A stretch of DNA of 64,000 nucleotides from Pseudoxanthomonas jiangsuensis (GCF_010093185.1 NZ_PDWL01000017.1:1-64000); one strand, 5' to 3'. Shown: positions 17,346 to 26,453, counted from the first letter of the stretch. Notes: generated by a model from the sequence alone, not told the origin. Program-made: numbers and translations.

Positions 17346-19964
17346 TCAGGCCGCCTTGCTCGATTCGAGGAAATCCTGGGCGAAGCGCTGCAGCACGCCG
17401 CCGGCCTCGTAGATCGAGACCTCTTCGGCGGTGTCCAGGCGGCAGGTGACCGGCACCTCCTGCGAGCTGCCGTCGCGGCGGTGGATCACCAAGGTCAGGT
17501 CCGCGCGCGGGGCGCGGGTGCCGACCACGTCGAAGGTCTCGGTGCCGTCGATGCCGAAGGTGCGGCGGTCCTGGCCGGGCTTGAACTCCAGCGGCAGCAC
17601 GCCCATGCCGATCAGGTTGGTGCGGTGGATGCGCTCGAAGCCCTCGGCCACGATCGCCTCGACCCCGGCCAGGCGCACGCCCTTGGCGGCCCAGTCGCGC
17701 GAGCTGCCCTGGCCGTAGTCGGCGCCGGCGATGATCACCAGCGGCTGGCGGCGGTCCATGTAGGCCTCGATCACCTCCCACATCCGCATCACCCGGCCTT
17801 CCGGCTCCAGCCGCGCCAGCGAGCCCTGCCGTACCTGGCCGGCCTCGTCGCGGACCATCTCGTTGAGCAGCTTGGGATTGGCGAAGGTCGCGCGCTGCGC
17901 GGTGAGGTGGTCGCCGCGGTGGGTGGCGTAGGAATTGAAGTCCTCCTCCGGCACGCCCATCTTCGCCAGGTATTCGCCGGCGGCGCTGGAGGGCAGGATC
18001 GCGTTGGACGGGGAGAGGTGGTCGGTGGTGATGTTGTCGCCCAGCACCGCCAGCGGGCGCATCCCGCGCAGTCTGCGCTCGCCGGCCAGCGCGCCTTCCC
18101 AGTAGGGCGGGCGGCGGATGTAGGTGCTCTGCGGGCGCCAGTCGTACAGCGGCTCGACCTTCCCGCCGTGCTCCGCGCGCACGTCGAACATCGGGCCGTA
18201 GACCCTGCGGAACTGCTCGGGCCGGACGCTGGCCTTGACGATCGCGTCGATCTCCGCGTCGGAGGGCCAGATGTCCTTCAGCCGCACCTCGTTGCCTTCC
18301 GCGTCCAGGCCGAGCACGTCCTTCTCGATGTCGAAGCGCACCGTGCCGGCGATGGCGTAGGCGATCACCAGCGGTGGCGAGGCGAGGAACGCCTGCTTGG
18401 CGTAGGGGTGGATGCGCCCGTCGAAGTTGCGGTTGCCGCTGAGCACCGCGGTGGCGTACAGGTCGCGCTCGACGATCTCCTGCTGGATCGCCGGGTCCAG
18501 CGCGCCGCTCATGCCGTTGCAGGTGGTGCAGGCGAAGGCGACGATGCCGAAGCCCAGCCGCTCCAGGTCCGGCAAAAGTCCCGATTCCTCCAGGTACAGC
18601 TGCACCGCCTTGGAACCCGGGGCGAGCGAGGTCTTTACCCACGGCTTGCGCGAGAGCCCGCGCGCATTGGCGTTGCGCGCCAGCAGCGCGGCGGCGATCA
18701 CGTTGCGCGGATTGGAGGTGTTGGTGCAGCTGGTGATCGCGGCGATGATCACCGCGCCGTCGGGCAAAAGTCCGCGGGCTTCCTCTTCGCGCGCGGCTTC
18801 CAGCTTGGCCTCGTCGGCGATCCCGCGCTCGGCCAGCGCCGCGGTCGGCAGCTTGCGGTGCGGGTTGGAGGGGCCGGCCATGGTCCGCACCACCGAGGAC
18901 AGGTCGAACTCCAGCACCCGCTCGTACTGCGCCTGCGCCAGGTCGTCGGCCCACAGGCCGGCGGCCCTGGCGTAGGTCTCGACCAGGGCGACCTGGCGGT
19001 CCTCGCGCCCGGTCAGGCGCAGGTAGTCCAGGGTCTGGGCGTCGATGTAGAACAAAGCGGCGGTGGCGCCGTACTCCGGGCACATGTTGGAGATGGTGGC
19101 GCGGTCGCCGATCGTCAGCGCCGCCGCGCCCTCGCCGAAGAATTCCAGGTAGTGGCCGACCACCTTCTCCCGGCGCAGGAACTCGGTCAGGGCCAGGACC
19201 ACGTCGGTGGCGGTGATCCCCGGCTGCGGCCGGCCGGACAGCCGCACCCCGGTGATGTCGGGCAGGCGCATCCACGAGGCGCGGCCGAGCATCACGTTTT
19301 CAGCTTCGAGCCCGCCCACGCCGACCGCGATCACGCCCAAAGCGTCCACGTGCGGGGTGTGGCTGTCGGTGCCCACGCAGGTGTCGGGGAAGGCCACGCC
19401 GTCGCGGGTGTAGACCACCGGCGACATCTTCTCCAGGTTGATCTGGTGCATGATCCCGTTGCCCGGCGGGATCACCTCCACGTTGCGGAAGGCGTGCCGG
19501 GTCCACTCGATGAAGTCGAAGCGGTCGGCGTTGCGGCGATCCTCGATCGCGCGGTTCTTGGCGAACGCGTCCGGGTCGTAGCCGCCGCATTCTACCGCCA
19601 GCGAGTGGTCGACGATCAGCTGCACTGGCACCACCGGGTTGACCTGGGCCGGGTCGCCACCCTGCTCGGCGATGGCGTCGCGCAGGCCGGCCAGGTCCAC
19701 CAGCGCGGTCTGGCCGAGGATGTCGTGGCAGACCACGCGCACCGGGAACCAGGGAAAATCCAGGTCGCGGCGGCGCTCGACCAGCTGGGTCAGGTAATCG
19801 GGGAGCCGTGCCGGGTCGGCGCAGCGCACCAGATTCTCGGCGTGCACGCGCGCGGTGTAGGACAGGGTGGCGTACGCGCCGGGACGGATCGTATCGACCG
19901 CCTCGCGGGCGTCGAACCAGTCCAGAGAGGTGCCGGGGAGGGACTTGCGGTGCTGGCTGTTCAT
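17346..19964 (-). CDS. acnD: Fe/S-dependent 2-methylcitrate dehydratase AcnD
   Basis: 872 residues, matching AcnD (about 865). Aconitase-type iron-sulfur ligands appear as SCTNTSNPRNV and ACTTCNGMSG, and the swivel domain carries YGQGSSRDWAAKG. AcnD dehydrates 2-methylcitrate to 2-methyl-trans-aconitate, which PrpF isomerises. It is distinguished from AcnA/AcnB by its pairing with prpF. The ATG at 19964 gives the usual short N-terminus. Confidence 0.95.
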   Translation of the reverse strand: MNSQHRKSLPGTSLDWFDAREAVDTIRPGAYATLSYTARVHAENLVRCADPARLPDYLTQLVERRRDLDFPWFPVRVVCHDILGQTALVDLAGLRDAIAEQGGDPAQVNPVVPVQLIVDHSLAVECGGYDPDAFAKNRAIEDRRNADRFDFIEWTRHAFRNVEVIPPGNGIMHQINLEKMSPVVYTRDGVAFPDTCVGTDSHTPHVDALGVIAVGVGGLEAENVMLGRASWMRLPDITGVRLSGRPQPGITATDVVLALTEFLRREKVVGHYLEFFGEGAAALTIGDRATISNMCPEYGATAALFYIDAQTLDYLRLTGREDRQVALVETYARAAGLWADDLAQAQYERVLEFDLSSVVRTMAGPSNPHRKLPTAALAERGIADEAKLEAAREEEARGLLPDGAVIIAAITSCTNTSNPRNVIAAALLARNANARGLSRKPWVKTSLAPGSKAVQLYLEESGLLPDLERLGFGIVAFACTTCNGMSGALDPAIQQEIVERDLYATAVLSGNRNFDGRIHPYAKQAFLASPPLVIAYAIAGTVRFDIEKDVLGLDAEGNEVRLKDIWPSDAEIDAIVKASVRPEQFRRVYGPMFDVRAEHGGKVEPLYDWRPQSTYIRRPPYWEGALAGERRLRGMRPLAVLGDNITTDHLSPSNAILPSSAAGEYLAKMGVPEEDFNSYATHRGDHLTAQRATFANPKLLNEMVRDEAGQVRQGSLARLEPEGRVMRMWEVIEAYMDRRQPLVIIAGADYGQGSSRDWAAKGVRLAGVEAIVAEGFERIHRTNLIGMGVLPLEFKPGQDRRTFGIDGTETFDVVGTRAPRADLTLVIHRRDGSSQEVPVTCRLDTAEEVSIYEAGGVLQRFAQDFLESSKAA

Positions 19965-20300
19965 GGCGGGCGTGGGGCGCTGGCGTGGGGAGCGGCCGTC
20001 GCGGCCGCCGGGAGGCCGCGCATGGGCCGTGGTGCGGGAGGACGACGGCCACGATTCTACGATCGCCCGGTCGCGGCGCCGCGCGCGTGGGCGGCCGATC
20101 GCGCCGATTCGGCGGTGGCCATGCCTGATGCATTGATGCGGGCGATCAACGATTCCCGGCACGGCGCGAACGCCGGCGACGCGCATGAACCGCAGCCGAA
20201 GAGGCCGCTGCGGATTCACGGCGCGCTTGCGTTCCGCTCACGAGGCCTGGGCGCGGGAGGCGGCACATTGGCCCCATCCTCCGTTCGCACCGGGGCCCGC
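19965..20300. other. Intergenic region upstream of acnD
   Basis: 336 bases between divergent genes. I see no gene, no clear promoter hexamers and no FNR box. It should contain the acnD-prpF promoter on the minus strand. Confidence 0.5.
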
Positions 20301-21086
20301 ATGACCCTCTCCCCCGAACAAAGCCAGACCCTCGCCCGCCAGCTCGCCATCGCCACCCTGGCAGGACTTAACCTGCGCCAGGCGGTGCGCCTGCTGCTGG
20401 AGGTCGTTCCGGACTATCCGCGCCGGGTCGGCCAGGGCGCCAGCCTGGGGCGCGAGGGCGTGCGCTGGTTCGACGGGCGCATGGACGCGGTCGCCGACGG
20501 TATCTGGCGGGCCTCGTTCGACCCGGAGCTGATCCCGCTCAGCTGGCGCTCGGTGGTACCGGCGCCGGTGCGCCGCAGCGACGGCCTGTGGGGCATCGTT
20601 CCGCACGGAATCGACGTCGCCGCGCCGCCTACGGCCGAAGGCGACGATCGCCGCGAGCACGCGCCCCGCGGGCGCACTAGGAAGCAGCCGGCCCGGATCG
20701 GGCGAAGGACTCAGCCGCTGCAGCCGCCGCAGCAGACCGAGGGCACGATCGCGATGTCGCCGGCCGCGACCGGATGGCCGGCCGCCGACAGGACCAGGGC
20801 CACTTCGTCGTGGCTGGCGCAGGTGGACACGCGCAGGCGGCCGGTGGCCGGGTCCAGGTCGACCAGGCAGGCCGGGTCGGCGTCCAGCAGAAGGCGCTCG
20901 ATGCCGGCGACGTCGACCGGAGTCTGGGGAATGCGGATGTCGAGTTCCATGGGGCTCTCCCTTGGGGAAAAAAGCCCGCCACCGCAGCGACGCGCTGCGG
21001 CGGCGGCAAGAAGAGGGTCCGTACCGCCGTTGCGGCGGCGATACGGGTGTCCCGCCAGTGCGCGGGACGGGGAGGCGCTTACTTGA
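20301..21086 (+). CDS. Hypothetical protein, 3' end doubtful
   Basis: The ATG at 20301 begins a frame whose first ~110 residues (LSPEQSQTLARQLAIATLAGLNLRQ onward to GLWGIVPHG near residue 103) look like a real small protein. I do not recognise the family. After about 20640 the residues become Arg/Gln/Pro-rich and the frame runs on to 21086 through two genes on the other strand, which is unlikely. A TAG one base out of frame at 20678-20680 would give about 126 residues, so a single-base frameshift (real or sequencing) is possible. Confidence 0.4.
   Translation: MTLSPEQSQTLARQLAIATLAGLNLRQAVRLLLEVVPDYPRRVGQGASLGREGVRWFDGRMDAVADGIWRASFDPELIPLSWRSVVPAPVRRSDGLWGIVPHGIDVAAPPTAEGDDRREHAPRGRTRKQPARIGRRTQPLQPPQQTEGTIAMSPAATGWPAADRTRATSSWLAQVDTRRRPVAGSRSTRQAGSASSRRRSMPATSTGVWGMRMSSSMGLSLGEKSPPPQRRAAAAARRGSVPPLRRRYGCPASARDGEALT
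20711..20950 (-). CDS. Small protein with degenerate HMA-like core and C-terminal Cys cluster
   Basis: 79 residues, ATG at 20950 with a GGGAG site upstream. The core (about 10-62, VDLDPATGRLRVSTCASHDEV then LVLSAAGHPV) follows the beta-alpha-beta-beta-alpha pattern of heavy-metal-associated domains, but the CxxC metal loop is absent. Cysteines sit at 28 and 44 and in a C-terminal VCCGGCSG tail (C73, C74, C77). A related 104-residue protein is encoded at 49213-49527. It is the last gene of the nirK-nirV-SCO-azurin series, after a terminator. A copper-binding role is inferred. Confidence 0.75.
   Translation of the reverse strand: MELDIRIPQTPVDVAGIERLLLDADPACLVDLDPATGRLRVSTCASHDEVALVLSAAGHPVAAGDIAIVPSVCCGGCSG
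20965..21006 (-). terminator. Intrinsic terminator after azurin
   Basis: On the minus strand a long GC stem with core CCGCAGCG / CGCTGCGG and loop CGT (20974-21006) is followed by six Ts (20968-20973). It separates azurin from the 79-residue gene, so that gene is read by read-through or its own promoter. Confidence 0.85.
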
Positions 21087-21534
21087 CGACGACCAGCTTG
21101 CCCTTCATCAAGGTCGAGTGGCCGGGGAAGCTGCAGTAGAAGCTGTAGTCGCCGCCGGCGGTGAGCTTGTTGCCGGGGAAGGTGACCTTGGTCTTCTGGC
21201 CGCCGCCGACCAGGTCGGTGTGGGCGATCACGCGCGCGTCGCCCGCCGGGACGTAGGCATTGGCGGCGCCGGCCTTGATCGCATCGCGGGCCACGCCGGC
21301 CATGTCCGGGGTCTTGGAGACGACCACGTTGTGGCCCATGGCGGTGGCCGGCAGCTTGCCGGTGTGGGTCAGTTCGACGGTGATGGTGGCGCAGCTGGCC
21401 GAGACCGTGGCTTCCTTCAGGTCGAACTTCATCGCGTCGTCGCCCTTGAGCGAGACGGTGCAGTTGCCGGCGGCCTGGGCCATGCCGGCGGCGCCGAGCA
21501 GGGCGATGGCGACGAGGGTGCGGGTGAGTTTCAT
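21079..21534 (-). CDS. azu: Azurin
   Basis: 151 residues including a signal peptide (about 1-21, cleavage after AQA). Type 1 copper ligands are clear: His in MGHNVV, then Cys, His and Met in FYCSFPGHSTLMKG. The structural disulfide cysteines (GNC and SASC) are also present. Azurin is a periplasmic blue copper protein that can donate electrons to NirK-type nitrite reductase, which fits its position 51 bases after the SCO gene and downstream of nirK. Confidence 0.96.
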   Translation of the reverse strand: MKLTRTLVAIALLGAAGMAQAAGNCTVSLKGDDAMKFDLKEATVSASCATITVELTHTGKLPATAMGHNVVVSKTPDMAGVARDAIKAGAANAYVPAGDARVIAHTDLVGGGQKTKVTFPGNKLTAGGDYSFYCSFPGHSTLMKGKLVVVK

Positions 21535-21585
21535 GGGGATACTCCTGTCTGTGGTGCGTTGGGTGGGTTCGGATGGGTGGGGCGG

Positions 21586-22191
21586 TCAGTCGGTCGCGGC
21601 CAGCGCGGCGCGGACCTGTTCCAAGAAGGCCGGGTCGGGAAGGGCGTTGACCACCTCCGAGCGGCCGAGGACGCGGCCTTCGGCGTCGAGCAGGACCAGC
21701 ACGCTGGTGTGGTTGATGCTGCCGTCCTCGCGGAAGCGGTAGCGCACGTCCAGCACGCTGGCCAGGGCGCGCACGTCGTCGGCGCCCGGGCGCAGGTAGC
21801 GCCAGTCGTCCGGGGTGCGGTGGTTGCGGGCGACCTCGGCCAAGGCCTGCGGCGAGTCGCGGGCCGGGTCGAGGGTGATCATGGCCACGCCCAGGCGCGC
21901 GCGCTGGGCGGCCGGCAGCTGCTTCTGCAGGGCCTTGGCGTTCTCCAGGATCAGCGGGCACATCAGGTGGCAGTTGGCGTAGAACATCGACACCAGCTGC
22001 GGCTTGCCGCGCAAGGAGGCCCATTGCAGGGACTGGCCGTGCTGGTCGGTGAGGCCGGCCTGGAGGTGGTACAGCGAAGCGCCCGGCAGCGCCGTCGCGG
22101 CGGCGGCGGGCGCGTCGGCCGCGATCGCGGCCGGGACCTGGCCCAGGGCCAGGCCGATGCCGAACAGCAGGGGAAGGATGGCGGATTTCAT
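21586..22191 (-). CDS. SCO1/SenC-type copper chaperone
   Basis: 201 residues with a signal peptide (about 1-24). It has a thioredoxin-like fold with the copper-binding CX3C motif ANCHLMCP and the distal conserved His in SINHTSVLVLLD. SCO proteins deliver copper to CuA or to other cuproenzymes and can act as thiol reductants. Its ATG overlaps the upstream nirV stop by four bases. No CuA oxidase gene is nearby, so a role in NirK or azurin maturation is likely from context. Confidence 0.9.
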   Translation of the reverse strand: MKSAILPLLFGIGLALGQVPAAIAADAPAAAATALPGASLYHLQAGLTDQHGQSLQWASLRGKPQLVSMFYANCHLMCPLILENAKALQKQLPAAQRARLGVAMITLDPARDSPQALAEVARNHRTPDDWRYLRPGADDVRALASVLDVRYRFREDGSINHTSVLVLLDAEGRVLGRSEVVNALPDPAFLEQVRAALAATD

Positions 22192-22985
22192 GGCTGGCTC
22201 CTTGCGCAGCGGAAACCGAGGTTGCCCAGGGTGGCCCCGGGCTGCAAAGCCGACAGCAGGACGAAACGCTTGACCACGCCGTAGTCGCCGGGGTCGTTGA
22301 AGGCCAGGGCGGTGGCGCCGCAGTAGCGCAGGCGTTCGCCGTCCTCCTGGCCGCGGCGGTCGCCTTCGCCGAGCAGCGAGGCGAAGTCCTCGCTCCACTC
22401 CCAGTGGGCGCCGTGCAGGCCGTGGATGCCGTAGGCGTTGGCCGGCGACTGCGGCGCGGCGTCCAGCGCGTGCGGGGTGCCGTCGCTGACCTGGCGCATG
22501 CGCCAGGCGCGGTCCTGGCGGGCGTCGTGGCGGGTGGCGTCGGCGGCCGCGGCGTATTCCCATTCCAGGAAGGTCGGCAGGCGCGCCTGCTGCTCGCGGC
22601 AGTAGGCGTCGGCGGCGAACCAGTTCACGTGCACCACCGGCGCGTCCGGGTCCACGCCCTCGCCGGGCGCGTCGGCCCGGGCCCAGTGGCCGAGGTAGCC
22701 GGGGCTGGCGAACACCGCCGGCACCCGGTCGCGCCGCCACTGCGGCTGGCGGGCGACGAACGCGGCGAACTCGGCGTTGCTCACCGGCCGCGCCATCAAC
22801 GCGTAAGAGGCCACCGGCACGGTGCCGGCGGCCTCCTCGAAACGCACCGCCGAGCGGAACGGCCCGCCGGGGACCGCCTGCCAGGCGGCCTCCCCGCCGC
22901 GATCGCCGCCGTCCGCGCCGCTGGCGCCGGCGAGCGCCGGTGCCAGGGCCAGGAACAGCGTCATCAGGGACAGGGTGCGTTTCAT
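22188..22985 (-). CDS. nirV: NirV-like formylglycine-generating-enzyme-family protein
   Basis: 265 residues with a signal peptide (about 1-20). FGE-sulfatase/SUMF1 fold signatures: RPVSNAEFAAFVA, PVVHVNWFAADAYCREQQARLPTFLEWEYA and the C-terminal GNLGFRCAR. This family member next to nirK is called NirV in other denitrifiers; its biochemical role is not settled, and maturation of NirK is the common suggestion. It is 25 bases after nirK and overlaps the SCO gene. Confidence 0.88.
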   Translation of the reverse strand: MKRTLSLMTLFLALAPALAGASGADGGDRGGEAAWQAVPGGPFRSAVRFEEAAGTVPVASYALMARPVSNAEFAAFVARQPQWRRDRVPAVFASPGYLGHWARADAPGEGVDPDAPVVHVNWFAADAYCREQQARLPTFLEWEYAAAADATRHDARQDRAWRMRQVSDGTPHALDAAPQSPANAYGIHGLHGAHWEWSEDFASLLGEGDRRGQEDGERLRYCGATALAFNDPGDYGVVKRFVLLSALQPGATLGNLGFRCARSQP

Positions 22986-23010
22986 GGTCGTGCTGCCTTG
23001 CGGGTGTCGC

Positions 23011-24084
23011 TTACTTGTACTGGCTGCCTTGCGGCGTGCCTTCCGGATACTCGATGTCGTGTTGCTGGCCGGTGTAGATGGCCGGGTCCTTCTCGCCTTC
23101 GACCTTGAGGATGCCCAGCGAGCCCTTGTGGAAGGTGCGGAAGATGCTGTGGTCCACCAGCACGAAGTTGCCGGGCACGTCGGCCTTGAACTCGACCACG
23201 GCCGAGCCGCCGGCCGGGATCAGCGTGGTCTGCACGTTCTCCTGGAAGCGGGTGCCGCCCTCGAAGTAGACCTTGTCGAAGATCTCGCCGATCACGTGGA
23301 AGCTCGACACCAGGTTCGGGCCGCCGTTGCCGACGAAGATGCGGATCTTCTCGCCGGCCTTGGCGGTCAGGGCCTTGTCGCCCTGCAGGGCGTCGACCGA
23401 GCCGTTGAACACCACGTAGGTCGGGTGCTCCTCGATCGCCTTCTCCAGGCTGAACGGCTGCAGGCCCGGCTCGCCGTGCGCGCCCTCGGTGTAGAAGTCG
23501 CCCTGGACCACGTAGAACTCCTTGTCCACCGGCTCCAGGCCTTCCTCCGGCTCGACCAGGATCAGGCCGTACATGCCGTTGGCGATGTGCATGCCCACCG
23601 GGGCCATCGCGCAGTGGTAGATGTACAGGCCCGGGTTGAGCGCCTTGAAGGTGAACTGGGTCTCCTTGCCCGGCAGGGTGAAGGTGGCCTCGGCGCCGCC
23701 GCCCTGGCCGGTGACGGCGTGCAGGTCGATGTTGTGCGACATGTGCGAGCTGTGGTGGTTCTTCAGCTTGAACTCCACCGTGTCGCCTTCGCGCACGCGG
23801 ATGAAGCTGCCCGGCACGGTGCCGCCGAAGGTCCAGAAGTTGTAGGTCACGCCGTCGGCCATGCGCATGTCCTTCTCGACCATCTCCAGGTCGACGACCA
23901 CGTGGGCCGGGGTCTTGCGCGTGATCGGGGCCGGCACGTGCGGCGGCGCGGTCAGCACCGCCTGGATCGTCTCCAGCGGGGCCGCGGCGGCGGGCTTGGC
24001 GGCGAGGGCCTGGCCGGCGAACAGCGCGCCGGCGATGGCGCCGGCAAGGGCGCAGGCGATGAGGGGGTTGCGACGGGTCTTCAT
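23011..24084 (-). CDS. nirK: Copper-containing nitrite reductase NirK
   Basis: 357 residues. Signal peptide about 1-28. Type 1 copper ligands lie in [11 protein letters not shown] (Cys, His, Met) and the first His region HNIDLH, which also contributes a type 2 ligand. Further type 2 ligands lie in [11 protein letters not shown] and near FVLVDHSIF. NirK reduces nitrite to NO in the periplasm, the committing step of denitrification. Upstream at 24148-24161 is a perfect FNR-type box. Downstream follow nirV, the SCO gene and azurin in the same direction. The ATG at 24084 is preferred because it gives a normal signal peptide. Confidence 0.98.
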   Translation of the reverse strand: MKTRRNPLIACALAGAIAGALFAGQALAAKPAAAAPLETIQAVLTAPPHVPAPITRKTPAHVVVDLEMVEKDMRMADGVTYNFWTFGGTVPGSFIRVREGDTVEFKLKNHHSSHMSHNIDLHAVTGQGGGAEATFTLPGKETQFTFKALNPGLYIYHCAMAPVGMHIANGMYGLILVEPEEGLEPVDKEFYVVQGDFYTEGAHGEPGLQPFSLEKAIEEHPTYVVFNGSVDALQGDKALTAKAGEKIRIFVGNGGPNLVSSFHVIGEIFDKVYFEGGTRFQENVQTTLIPAGGSAVVEFKADVPGNFVLVDHSIFRTFHKGSLGILKVEGEKDPAIYTGQQHDIEYPEGTPQGSQYK

Positions 24085-24147
24085 GACGTTCTCTCTGGGT
24101 TCGTTGGTCTGCGGGGCCAAGGTTGCGACCGGCCCCGCGGGCGCTCC

Positions 24148-24161
24148 TTGATTTGCATCAA
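24148..24161 (-). promoter_or_regulatory. FNR/DNR-type box upstream of nirK
   Basis: TTGATTTGCATCAA, a perfect TTGAT-N4-ATCAA, 63 bases before the nirK ATG. Confidence 0.9.
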
Positions 24162-24197
24162 TCCGGGCCTGCCGGCGGCGGCTCTCGATGCGGCGGC

Positions 24198-24211
24198 TTG
24201 ACCCACGTCAA
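24198..24211. promoter_or_regulatory. FNR/DNR-type box between nirK and the TonB receptor
   Basis: TTGACCCACGTCAA, matching TTGAY-N4-RTCAA. It lies between two other boxes in the divergent nirK / TonB-receptor region, so it could serve either gene. Confidence 0.75.
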
Positions 24212-24236
24212 GCGCGGCGCGGCCGGCCGCAAACGT

Positions 24237-24250
24237 TTGACCCGGATCAA
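24237..24250 (+). promoter_or_regulatory. FNR/DNR-type box upstream of the TonB copper receptor
   Basis: TTGACCCGGATCAA, 66 bases before the receptor ATG; third of three boxes in 103 bases. Confidence 0.8.
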
Positions 24251-24316
24251 GGCATCGGTCCGCGGCAGGTCCCGAGAATGGACGCGTCGAAACGAGAGAA
24301 CAGAAGAGAACGCGCC

Positions 24317-26386
24317 ATGACCGTCCATCCGCTGTCCCGCGCCCTGGCCGCCGCCGTACTCGGCGCGGCCGTGGCCGCACCCGCCTGGGCCACGCCCAAC
24401 CACCTGCACCCCGCGCCCGAAGTGGCGGCGGTCACCCAGCTGGACGGGGTGGTCGTGCTCGGCGTCGCCCCGATCGCCGCCTCCACCTTCGTCACCGATC
24501 CCAAGCTGCCGCGGCAGCCGGTGCCGGCCAGCGACGGCGCCGACTACCTCAAGACCATCCCCGGGTTCTCCACCCTGCGCAGCGGCGGCACCAACGGCGA
24601 CCCGGTGCTGCGCGGCATGTTCGGCTCGCGCATCGCGCTGCTGACCAACGACGGCGCGCTCAGCGGCGCCTGCCCCTCGCGCATGGACAACGCCATGTCC
24701 TACATCGCCCCGGAGACCTACGACCGGCTCACGGTCATCAAGGGCCCGCAGACGGTGCTGTGGGGCGGCGGCGCCTCGGCCGGCACGGTGCGCTTCGAGC
24801 GCGAGATCCCGTACTTCGACCGCCCCGGCGTGCGCGCCCAGGGCAGCGTCCTGGCCGGCAGCAACGACCGCAACGACCAGGTGCTCGACCTCAGCGCCGG
24901 AACCCCGCGCGGCTATGTGCGGGTGGCCGGCAACCGCTCCGAGGCCGACGACTACGCCGACGGCGAAGGCCGCGAGGTGCCCTCGGCCTGGAAGAAGTGG
25001 AACACCGACGCGGCCATCGGCTGGACCCCCGACGAGGACACCGTGCTGGAACTGAGCGCCGACACCGGCGACGCCCGGGCGCGCTACGCCGGGCGCGGCA
25101 TGGACGGCGCCCGCTTCCGTCGCGACAGCCTCGGCCTGCGCTTCGAGAAGAAGCACATCGGCGGCGTGCTCGACGCGGTGGCGGCGAACGTCTACCGCAA
25201 CGAGGTCGACCACGTGATGGACAACTACAGCCTGCGCGACCCCGACCCGGCCAGCAGCATGCCGATGGCGATGGCCAGCAATGTCGGCGACACCAGCCAG
25301 GGCGGGCGGGTGGCCGCCACCTGGCAGAAGGACCGCTGGGAGATCACCGCCGGCGTGGACGGCAGGCAGAGCGAGCACCGCAAGCGCAGCGCGATGGGCC
25401 GCGGCGCCTACCGCGGCGTGGCCTGGAGCGAGGACGCGCGCTTCCGCACGCTCGGCGCGTTCGCCGAGTCGCACTGGCACCTGGACGAGGCCAACCACCT
25501 CATGTCCGGCCTGCGCGTGGACCGGGCCACGGTCGAGGACCTGCGCGCCACCACCGGCAGCATGATGCCGATGCCCAATCCCACCGCCGGCCAGCGCCGC
25601 GGCGAGACCCTGCCCGGCGGCTTCGTCCGCTACGAGCACGACATGGCCGGCCGCTTCGGCTGGTACGCCGGCATCGGCCACGCCGAGCGCATGCCCGACT
25701 ACTGGGAGCTGTTCTCGCCCACCTACGGGCCGCAGGGTGCGGCCAACGCCTTCGCCGGCGTGCGCCCCGAGCGCACCACCCAGCTGGACGCGGGCCTGCA
25801 GTACCGCGCCGGCAACCTTGAAGCCTGGGCCTCGGTCTACGCCGGCCGGATCGACGACTACATCCTGTTCGACTACATGGGCGGCGGGATGATGGGCAGC
25901 AGCACCCGCGCCCGGAATGTGGATGCCGACATCGCCGGCGGCGAACTGGGCGTGGACTGGAAGCCGGGCCACGGGCTGAAGCTGTCGGGCGTGCTCGCCT
26001 ACGCCTGGGGCGAGACCGCCCAGGGCCCGCTGCCGCAGATGCCGCCGCTGGAGGCGCGGCTGTCGGCCGGCGGCGAACATGGCGACTGGTCGTGGGGCGC
26101 TTTGCTGCGGATCGTCGATGCCCAGGACCGGGTCAGCACCCGCCAGGGTAATGTCGTGGGCCGCGACCTGGGCCCGAGCGCCGGCTTCGCGGTGTTCTCG
26201 CTCAACAGCGGCTACCGCTTCAGCGAGAAGCTGCAGCTGACCGCCGGGATCGACAACCTGTTCGACCGCGCGTACAGCGAACACCTGAACCTGGCTGGCA
26301 ACAGTTCCTTCGGCTACCCGGCCGCGGCCGAGCGCATCGCCGAGCCGGGCCGCACGGCCTGGGTGAAGCTCAACTTCGCCTACTAG
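24317..26386 (+). CDS. TonB-dependent copper receptor (OprC/NosA type)
   Basis: 689 residues. Signal peptide about 1-25, plug domain with VPASDGADYLKTIPGFS.LRSGGTNGDPVLRGM and VIKGPQTVLWGG, then a 22-strand-type barrel ending in an aromatic (WVKLNFAY). The plug matches the copper-receptor subfamily that includes OprC and NosA. Many Met and His residues in loops (for example SSMPMAMAS and MMPMPN) fit copper capture. It is divergent from nirK with shared FNR-type boxes, so copper import appears to be induced with the copper nitrite reductase. Confidence 0.92.
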   Translation: MTVHPLSRALAAAVLGAAVAAPAWATPNHLHPAPEVAAVTQLDGVVVLGVAPIAASTFVTDPKLPRQPVPASDGADYLKTIPGFSTLRSGGTNGDPVLRGMFGSRIALLTNDGALSGACPSRMDNAMSYIAPETYDRLTVIKGPQTVLWGGGASAGTVRFEREIPYFDRPGVRAQGSVLAGSNDRNDQVLDLSAGTPRGYVRVAGNRSEADDYADGEGREVPSAWKKWNTDAAIGWTPDEDTVLELSADTGDARARYAGRGMDGARFRRDSLGLRFEKKHIGGVLDAVAANVYRNEVDHVMDNYSLRDPDPASSMPMAMASNVGDTSQGGRVAATWQKDRWEITAGVDGRQSEHRKRSAMGRGAYRGVAWSEDARFRTLGAFAESHWHLDEANHLMSGLRVDRATVEDLRATTGSMMPMPNPTAGQRRGETLPGGFVRYEHDMAGRFGWYAGIGHAERMPDYWELFSPTYGPQGAANAFAGVRPERTTQLDAGLQYRAGNLEAWASVYAGRIDDYILFDYMGGGMMGSSTRARNVDADIAGGELGVDWKPGHGLKLSGVLAYAWGETAQGPLPQMPPLEARLSAGGEHGDWSWGALLRIVDAQDRVSTRQGNVVGRDLGPSAGFAVFSLNSGYRFSEKLQLTAGIDNLFDRAYSEHLNLAGNSSFGYPAAAERIAEPGRTAWVKLNFAY

Positions 26387-26414
26387 GCCTGGCCGCACGG
26401 CCCGGCGACCACCG

Positions 26415-26453
26415 GCGGGACCCACGCGAATGCCGGGTCCCGCAGCTGCTTTT
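26415..26453 (+). terminator. Hairpin after the TonB receptor
   Basis: GCGGGACCC (26415-26423) pairs with GGGTCCCGC (26435-26443), followed by AGCTGCTTTT. It is a likely intrinsic terminator. Confidence 0.65.

Noticed and set aside
17304-20219. Long open frame on the plus strand opposite acnD-prpF
   Set aside because: It is a shadow of acnD: high GC leaves antisense frames open. The minus-strand frame gives a perfect AcnD.
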